Source of the DNA: Halogeometricum sp. S3BR5-2
GTDB taxonomy: Archaea; Halobacteriota; Halobacteria; Halobacteriales; Haloferacaceae
Assembly (NCBI RefSeq): GCF_031624635.1
Contig: NZ_JAMQOQ010000003.1
Coordinates: 434,001-498,000, forward strand
Direction: 5' to 3'
DNA length: 64,000 nucleotides
Shown here: piece by piece, positions 58,772 to 64,000 of the stretch
How the letters are laid out: every line of letters begins with the position of its first letter
Numbering within the stretch: the stretch's first letter is position 1
Program-made: the position numbers and the translations under genes
The notes under the pieces: generated by a model
Seen by the model: the letters and a program-made list of their open reading frames with translations, nothing else
What the model was told of the DNA's origin: nothing
Database searches by the model: none

Positions 58772-59974
58772 TCAGTTTCGATCCGAGAGGACGTTTCGCA
58801 GTCCGCTGACGAACGGGACGGGGTCGTCGGCGACGAGGAAGTAGGAGTTCGGGTGCTCGTAGACCGACCCGAGGACCTCTCGGAGCGCAGTTCCGAACCT
58901 CGGGCGGGCGGCGTTCGGGTAGTCGTCGCAGAGGACGCTGCGGAGGTACTGGAACTCGCCGAAGAGGAGGTGAGCGGCGAACCCTTCCTCGTACGTCGGC
59001 TGGATTCGCTCGGCCATGCCTCGTGCTAACAACCAGTAGAAGTAGGGGTAGTCGACGCCGCCGCGGACGTCGAGGGGAATCGACGTCCACGTCCGAGGGT
59101 TGATCTCGGTGAACTTGAGTTCGCCAGTGCGCGCGTCCTCGATGAACTGGACCGAGGCGATTCCGTGCCAATCGAGGTGTTCCAGTAGTCGCCGTCCCAT
59201 CTCTTCGATCCGTTCGTCGCGGATCAACTCACAGAAGACGCTCGCCCCACCCGCGTACGTCTTTCCCCGAACTTGCCGCTTCAGACTGGTCGCGACCGGG
59301 TCGCCGTGATCACAGAGCGCCCGAAACGAGTACTCCTGGGCGATCGGGACGTACTCCTGGACGATCGGCGGGTTACGCGCGAACGCCTCGTCGATTACGT
59401 CCCGACTCGGGGGTGTGCCCGGACTCGGGTGGACGGGGTCGGTCTTCCCTTCGCAGACCGTCGGCGACAGCGACGGTGCGTACTCGCTGGTGAGAATCGA
59501 GTACCGGGCCTTGACGATGAGTTCGCGTGACCAGTCGTCGACCTCGTCGTACAGCATCGTCTCCGGCACCCGGAGTCCGACCTCTTGTGCGACCTCCGGC
59601 AGACGCTTCCCGTCGTGCGCGGTTCGGAGCGTCTCCATCGGCGGCCACAGCGGTGCGACGTGTTCTGCGAACTCCTCGGAGTACTTCGAGAGGAGGAACG
59701 CGTCTTCCTCCTGAGAGGGGATGATAACCGAGACATCCGGTCGCGCCGCGAGTTCCAAGAGCGCGTCTTTGTACGCGAGCAGATCCTCCCACGGAGATGG
59801 AACTACGATCGCTTCGTCGCAGTACCTCGATGCGAACGCCGGGACCGATCGCCTGTGAGAGGCGACGACGGTGTGCACGCCGTGCGAGCCGAGCGATCTG
59901 ACCGAAGTGAGACTCTTGGGCGAGAACCCGGCCGGTATCAGGACTGACCGATCGCTCGCGTGCTGCTGAACCAT
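58772..59974 (-). CDS. ATP-grasp carboxylate-amine ligase-like protein
   Basis: 400 residues from ATG 59974 (MVQQHASDRSVLIPAGFSPK). Pre-ATP-grasp Rossmann region (SVLIPAGFSPKSLTSVRSLG, VIIPSQEEDAFLLSKYSEE), then the ATP-grasp with ELIVKARYSILTSEY, QEYVPIAQEYSFRALCDHGD, and the metal-binding strand GELKFTEINPRTWTSIPLDV. This resembles CarB-type and peptide/sugar carboxylate ligases found in archaeal glycan clusters. It could activate a carboxylate for amide formation with a sugar amine. It is convergent with the sulfatase-fold gene and 92 bp downstream of the FkbM gene on the same strand. Confidence 0.82.
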   Translation of the reverse strand: MVQQHASDRSVLIPAGFSPKSLTSVRSLGSHGVHTVVASHRRSVPAFASRYCDEAIVVPSPWEDLLAYKDALLELAARPDVSVIIPSQEEDAFLLSKYSEEFAEHVAPLWPPMETLRTAHDGKRLPEVAQEVGLRVPETMLYDEVDDWSRELIVKARYSILTSEYAPSLSPTVCEGKTDPVHPSPGTPPSRDVIDEAFARNPPIVQEYVPIAQEYSFRALCDHGDPVATSLKRQVRGKTYAGGASVFCELIRDERIEEMGRRLLEHLDWHGIASVQFIEDARTGELKFTEINPRTWTSIPLDVRGGVDYPYFYWLLARGMAERIQPTYEEGFAAHLLFGEFQYLRSVLCDDYPNAARPRFGTALREVLGSVYEHPNSYFLVADDPVPFVSGLRNVLSDRN

Positions 59975-60066
59975 GGTAACGAATCGACGCTTGCCGTAAT
60001 GAAAGTACCTCATACTTCGGGTGGTCGGTCGACCCGGTCGATGCGGGACCGCTCTCGTCGGGCCAC

Positions 60067-60921
60067 TCAACGGTGCGCCCGCAGGAAGTACACGCCGGGC
60101 CGCCCGTTCGTCGGTTCACCTAATCGCTCGGTCGCGTACCCGCGGTCCGCCAGAAAAGCCTCGACCTCGTCGGTCGTCGACCCGTACCACGCCGTCTTCT
60201 CTCTGTGCATCTCGACGTAGACCGTCCCGACGCCGTCCAGCACCGCACCCATGCCTCGCAACACCTGCAACTCGGCTCCCTGAACGTCGACCTTCAGAAC
60301 GTCCGGAGCGGGCACCCCAGCGGCGCAGAGGCCCGCCCCTCGCCGCACTTCCACGGGAGTCCCGCCACCCGCGGCGTCAGATGCGGCGAGGCGGTGGTGT
60401 CCCCCGCCGGCCTCGGTGAACTCCGATGCGAGCGGTGTCGACCCGTCGTAGTCGGAGAGCGCGGTCGGCAGCGCCGTCCAGCGCGACGCGGGGGCGTTCT
60501 CGCGCAGGTTGGATTCGAGCCGCCGGCGGTTCGTCGGCTCGGGTTCGAACGCGACGACGTGGCCGTCCGCGAGTCGCCCAGCCGCGAGGCAGGCGTACGT
60601 TCCGACGCAGGCCCCGACGTCCCAGAGCGTCTCGTCTCCGGTTAGCTCATCGAGGAGCATTTCGAGGACGAAGCGCTCTCCGCCCAGATGCCTGACGCGC
60701 CGCCGTTCCGACCGCGTCGCCACGGCGAAGCGGGCCGTCGTCCCTCCGACCCGGACGGTACCGCCCTCGGCGAACGCGGCGAGACGCGCCCGCCAGTAGG
60801 CTCGGTGGATAGTCCCGAGAACGTCGTATCTGTTCGCTAACCGCGACGCGACACCCAAGAGGGCTCCTTTGGAAGTCACGTCCGAGAGGCGCCCCTGTCG
60901 GTCATCCGATCGAGTCGTCAT
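60067..60921 (-). CDS. FkbM-family SAM-dependent methyltransferase
   Basis: 284 residues (MTTRSDDRQGRLSDVTSKGA). The methyltransferase core has DETLWDVGACVGTYACLAAG (SAM-binding), GHVVAFEPEPTNRRRLESNL, and the FkbM-typical DVLKVDVQGAELQVLRGMGA with GTVYVEMHRE. Members mostly O-methylate sugars or lipids. In this cluster it probably methylates a glycan hydroxyl. Residues 1-60 are a less conserved lead region. Same strand and near to the ATP-grasp gene. Confidence 0.87.
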   Translation of the reverse strand: MTTRSDDRQGRLSDVTSKGALLGVASRLANRYDVLGTIHRAYWRARLAAFAEGGTVRVGGTTARFAVATRSERRRVRHLGGERFVLEMLLDELTGDETLWDVGACVGTYACLAAGRLADGHVVAFEPEPTNRRRLESNLRENAPASRWTALPTALSDYDGSTPLASEFTEAGGGHHRLAASDAAGGGTPVEVRRGAGLCAAGVPAPDVLKVDVQGAELQVLRGMGAVLDGVGTVYVEMHREKTAWYGSTTDEVEAFLADRGYATERLGEPTNGRPGVYFLRAHR

Positions 60922-61149
60922 CGAACCGAGTGACGAGTCCGACGGTTATGAGTCCGGCGGTCGGTGCGCTCGCGTCAGTGGGCGCTCCCGGCCGACGACG
61001 CACTATTATTGCTCTCGCAGACGAACTGCTCGACGATGACCCGCAATCGAAGCTCGAAGTGTGAGGACGGAGCTCGGTTCGGTTCGAGACCGACTTCGGC
61101 GACTCTCGGCGGAGCGAGCCGAACGGACCCCTCCAGTCATGTGCCGAAT

Positions 61150-61721
61150 CGCGGTTCGATCGGGGGTCCATGATACCGTACGCCCACGCGGCGATCGGCT
61201 ACCTGCTGTGGACCGGTATCACTCACCTCTCGGACGGACGTCCGCCCGGTCACGCGGAGGTCTGGCTCCTTCTCCTCGGGACGCAGTTTCCCGATATCGT
61301 GGACAAACCGCTCGCGTGGACGTTCGGTGTCCTCCCGTCGGGACGGTCGCTCGGTCACTCGCTCTTCACCGTGGCCGTCGTCTTCGCCGTCCTGTACGCC
61401 GTGGGAACGCGATTGGGTCGAAAAAATCTCGCGCTCGCGTTCGGCGCCGGTCACCTCAGCCACAGCCTCGCCGACGTGTATCCGTTTCTGTTCCAAGCGA
61501 GATACGAGTACCTCGGATATCTGGTCTGGCCGATTCTCTCCGGCCCACCGGACGCGGGGAAGTCCTTCGCCGCCTATCTCCAGCGACTGAGTCTGCAGTC
61601 GTTTCTGAGCGTGCAGGCGTTGCTCGCGGCCCTCATCGTCGCAATCTGGGTCGCCGACGGGATGCCCGGCCTCCGTATCCCACGTCCGGGCGATGCCGAC
61701 AGCGCGCATCTCGACGACTAG
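61150..61721 (+). CDS. Membrane-bound metal-dependent hydrolase-like protein (DUF457/YdjM type)
   Basis: The core 183 residues begin at ATG 61170 (MIPYAHAAIGYLLWTGITHL); I give a slightly wider span because the ribosome site and exact start are not distinct. It has four membrane helices and the family's His/Asp pairs HAAIGYLLW, GTQFPDIVDKPLAW, LGHSLFTV and FGAGHLSHSLADVYPFLF. These positions match YdjM/DUF457, a membrane hydrolase family of unknown substrate. The C-terminus is a short charged tail. It is convergent with the GT4 gene and probably monocistronic. Confidence 0.82.
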
Positions 61722-61757
61722 AGACGGTCGCGACCCGTCGCTCATCCCGCAAGCCGG

Positions 61758-62942
61758 TCACGTACGAGAGACGGGCCGGTGGACCGCCCTCCCGGCGAGG
61801 ACGCTCTCGTAGACCGCAAGATACCGCTCGGCGACGCTGTCCCACGAGAGTCGCTCCGCCATCCGAAGGCTGTTCGCCGCCATCCGCTGTCTCGCCTCGT
61901 CGTCGGTCAGGACGCGGACGATAGCGTCCGCCAACCGCTCCGGGTCCTCGGGCGGGACGACCAGTCCGCTCTCCGTCTCGCCGACCAGCGACTCGAACTC
62001 GCCGGCCGTCGAGGCGACGACGGGCTTCCCGAAGGAGAACGCCGTCGCCAGCGCACCGCTGTGTCCCTTCGTCCCGTCCTGGAAGCGGTACGGGAGCGTC
62101 ACCACCTCGGCGCGCGCGAAGAACTCCTTCACGCGGTCGTTGGGGACGAAGTAGTCGTGGACCTCGAAGTTCTCCTCGTGCGCTCCGATGATGGCCCGCG
62201 ACCGCTCCGGAATGTTTCCCTCGCCGGCGATCAGGAGGGTGACGTCGGGAACCTCGCGCTTGACGAGCGGAATCGCCTCGACGAGCGTGTCGATTCCCTT
62301 CGGCGTGACGACGTTCCCGAAGAACAGGAGGCAGTTGCGCTCGGTCGGCGCGTCGACGTCGGAGTGGTCCCCGAACACCGAGTACGCGCCGTGCGGGATG
62401 ACGTCGATTGCCTCCGGGGGCGTCCCGCGCCCGATCATGGCTCGCCGCTGGTTCTCCGTGTGGACCACGACCCGAGCCACGTTCAGGTCCGGAATCACGT
62501 AGTCTATCGCGTCTTCGACCATCACCGGCGGTCGACTGAGCGAGAGGCGCTTGCTGCTCACTTCGTGGCGCGTCACGACGAGGGCGTGGCGGTCGTCGAT
62601 ACCGTAGAGTTTCAAGAACAGTTTCACCTGCGGGAACAGGTCCGTCGTATCGTGGACGATGTCGACGTCGACGCCCCGGAGTCGCTTCACGTTCCGATAC
62701 GACAGGAACCCCCTCGCGAAATCGAGCGGGTTGACGTCGAGTTTGTACAGTTGCGGCATCGAGACGCCGAGGTGGTCGAACGCGTCGATCAGCGTGACCT
62801 CCTCGTCGAAGAGGTCGTCAGCGGTCGTCTCGGCCGGCTTCATGACGGTGACGTCGGCGTGCTCGGAGACGGCGTTCGCCAACTCCGCCGTGTAGTGGGG
62901 GAGGCCGCCGGTGCTCTGACCGACGATGTAGAGGACGTGCAT
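61758..62942 (-). CDS. GT4-family glycosyltransferase
   Basis: 394 residues (MHVLYIVGQSTGGLPHYTAE). GT-B fold: an N-terminal domain with the GGLPHYTAELANAV loop, and a C-terminal domain with CLLFFGNVVTPKGIDTLVEA, EVVTLPYRFQDGTKGHSGAL and ATAFSFGKPVVASTAGEFES (the E-x7-E donor-binding motif region), then LVVPPEDPERLADAIVRVLT. It adds a sugar from an NDP donor to the growing lipid-linked glycan. It lies 6 bp from the FemAB-like gene on the same strand, clearly one operon. Confidence 0.92.
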   Translation of the reverse strand: MHVLYIVGQSTGGLPHYTAELANAVSEHADVTVMKPAETTADDLFDEEVTLIDAFDHLGVSMPQLYKLDVNPLDFARGFLSYRNVKRLRGVDVDIVHDTTDLFPQVKLFLKLYGIDDRHALVVTRHEVSSKRLSLSRPPVMVEDAIDYVIPDLNVARVVVHTENQRRAMIGRGTPPEAIDVIPHGAYSVFGDHSDVDAPTERNCLLFFGNVVTPKGIDTLVEAIPLVKREVPDVTLLIAGEGNIPERSRAIIGAHEENFEVHDYFVPNDRVKEFFARAEVVTLPYRFQDGTKGHSGALATAFSFGKPVVASTAGEFESLVGETESGLVVPPEDPERLADAIVRVLTDDEARQRMAANSLRMAERLSWDSVAERYLAVYESVLAGRAVHRPVSRT

Positions 62943-62948
62943 CTCAGG

Positions 62949-64000
62949 TTAGAGGCTGATTCCCTTTCGAATCGACGGGCCGATGACGCGCGTTACGGGA
63001 ATCGGGAGCCGTCGCCAGACGCGTTTGAGTCGGTCGTAGGTCTCGTCGTCCGGGTCGGGGAGGTCGACTGGCCCGTTCGGAAAGTGATGCACGTCGTCGT
63101 ACCACACCTTCCGACCCCCGAAACTCTTCTTGAACATGTACACGCCCGACCCCTCCCGGGTTCGTCCCATGTCGTACACGTCGTGCCCGTCCGCGCACGC
63201 GCGGTCGAGCGACCGCCAGAGCGCCAGACTCCCCCCGTTGAGGTCCCGGTGCTCGTAGTCGGTGATGACCCCCCACTGGTGGACGCTCGTCCCGAGCGAG
63301 AGGTCGATGATAGCGTTGATCAGCGACCCCTCCCGTTCGACCATGCCCAAGTGGAGGTGTTCGGGGGCCAACTCCTCCCAGAGCGTTCGGTAGAACTCGA
63401 ACGAGTGCGGCGGGGAGCCGTGTCCACGGTTCGACCGGAGGTAGAGCCGGTAGTACTGCTTCAAGTCGTCGAGGGAGTCGCCGACGCGATAGGTGAGCGA
63501 AGCGTCCTCGGCCTGTCTCACCTGTCGCTGTCGACTTTCCTTCAGACCGCCCCACACGCTTTTGCTCCCCTCTTGCAGGTCGACCTGAAACGTGACGAAT
63601 CGCCGCTCTCGGGTGAACCCGTCCGGGAGTTCCTCGTCGACGTTCGACCCTCGAAGGCTGACGAAGTCGACGCCCAACTCCGCCGCCAGTTCTTTCGTCC
63701 GTTCGAGGAGGGCCGTCGTCGCCGCCCTCGGTCTCTCCCCGTTCAAGACGAGCGACCCTCGCTCGCCGAACGGCGGTGAGACGAGTTGGGAGTCGAACAG
63801 CGTGCTCTTCATGTAGATGAGCGGGAGGGCGCCGACGACGCGGTCCCCGTCGCGCGCGACGAGGTACCACCTGTCGTGTCCGTACGTGACGAGTGCCTCT
63901 CCCCACCCCCACAGGCTGAACGGCGAGCCGTCGTTCGCTTCGACGAACTCGTCCCATTCTGCGGCATTCGTACAGCGCTCAACTGTCAACTCCGGTGTCG
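62949..64000 (-). CDS. FemAB/GNAT-fold aminoacyl- or acyl-transferase-like protein (start beyond window)
   Basis: At least 346 residues. Two GNAT domains in the FemAB layout: FVEANDGSPFSLWGWGEALV, WYLVARDGDRVVGALPLIYM and LVSPPFGERGSLVL in the first, then FVTFQVDLQEGSKSVWGGLK, ESRQRQVRQAEDASLTYRVG, GHDVYDMGRTREGSGVYMFK and KSFGGRKVWYDDVHHF in the second. FemAB enzymes transfer amino acids to peptidoglycan bridges; archaeal homologues in glycan clusters may add an amino acid or acyl group to a sugar. The frame stays open to the window edge and a TTG at 63989 is the only internal candidate, so the true start is probably outside. Confidence 0.82.
   Translation of the reverse strand, partial: TPELTVERCTNAAEWDEFVEANDGSPFSLWGWGEALVTYGHDRWYLVARDGDRVVGALPLIYMKSTLFDSQLVSPPFGERGSLVLNGERPRAATTALLERTKELAAELGVDFVSLRGSNVDEELPDGFTRERRFVTFQVDLQEGSKSVWGGLKESRQRQVRQAEDASLTYRVGDSLDDLKQYYRLYLRSNRGHGSPPHSFEFYRTLWEELAPEHLHLGMVEREGSLINAIIDLSLGTSVHQWGVITDYEHRDLNGGSLALWRSLDRACADGHDVYDMGRTREGSGVYMFKKSFGGRKVWYDDVHHFPNGPVDLPDPDDETYDRLKRVWRRLPIPVTRVIGPSIRKGISL

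Overview
The window is high-GC chromosomal DNA from a halophilic archaeon, most likely of the Haloferacales/Haloferacaceae type. The proteins are strongly acidic, several start codons sit close behind AT-rich TATA boxes, and many families are largely haloarchaeal (HalOD1, bat-type HTH, DUF7344-, DUF5789-, DUF5518- and DUF7511-like proteins, haloarchaeal IS5, IS6 and IS1341 transposases). No rRNA, tRNA or CRISPR array was seen.

Layout. (1) 1-3.5 kb: a polyhydroxyalkanoate locus. A PhaE-like fragment and a PhaP-like phasin lie on the minus strand, divergent from a MaoC hydratase, a haloarchaeal conserved protein, a PhaB-type reductase and a small winged-helix protein. (2) 3.6-20.7 kb: stress and transport genes (UspA, Hsp20, FMN-binding protein, LURP-one protein, DUF389, two DUF1269 paralogues, HdeD-like, AI-2E family, DUF5518, bile-acid/sodium symporter family) interleaved with a sulfate-acquisition set: a formylglycine-generating enzyme, a Cys-type arylsulfatase and a SulP permease. 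(3) 20.7-25.4 kb: an insertion-sequence graveyard. It holds a truncated IS5 element cut by an IS6-family element, whose transposase gene is interrupted by two arrays of short, dissimilar perfect hairpins at about 28-bp spacing. Next come two unrecognised genes in an overlapping pair, a conserved haloarchaeal protein and an orphan ABC-exporter tail. (4) 25.4-35.7 kb: a signalling and envelope-stress region with a CPA-type antiporter, HalOD1, TrmB and DUF7344-like regulators, a diadenylate-cyclase domain protein, DUF5789-like proteins, a band-7/SPFH protein, an MscS-related membrane protein and a CBS protein whose 5' end has been replaced by UspA debris. Three minus-strand genes here share one promoter element. 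(5) 35.7-37.2 kb: a decayed region. (6) 37.2-44.9 kb: a sugar-acid catabolic cluster (IclR regulator, GntP permease, UspA; then FBP-aldolase-like enzyme, FGGY kinase, 2-hydroxyacid dehydrogenase and enolase-superfamily dehydratase on the other strand). (7) 44.9-47.1 kb: mostly non-coding, with one bat-type regulator. (8) 47.2-64 kb: a surface-glycan cluster with a GT2-deacetylase fusion, flippase, two alkaline-phosphatase-superfamily proteins, a large membrane protein, a Tat-exported beta-helix protein, ATP-grasp, FkbM methyltransferase, GT4 and FemAB-like transferase. It is interrupted by an IS1341-type TnpB element.

How the parts fit. The PHA genes should build and coat carbon-storage granules. 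FGE activates the sulfatase by converting its CSPTR cysteine, and SulP could import the sulfate released. The aldolase-kinase-dehydrogenase-dehydratase run, opposite a GntP permease and IclR regulator, is a self-contained pathway for an undetermined sugar acid. The right third assembles, flips and modifies an extracellular glycan, perhaps with aminoacyl decoration. Two recurrent DNA motifs cut across these blocks: a 22-bp inverted repeat ATTACA-N10-TGTAAT at four or five intergenic sites, and the shared promoter element of region 4.
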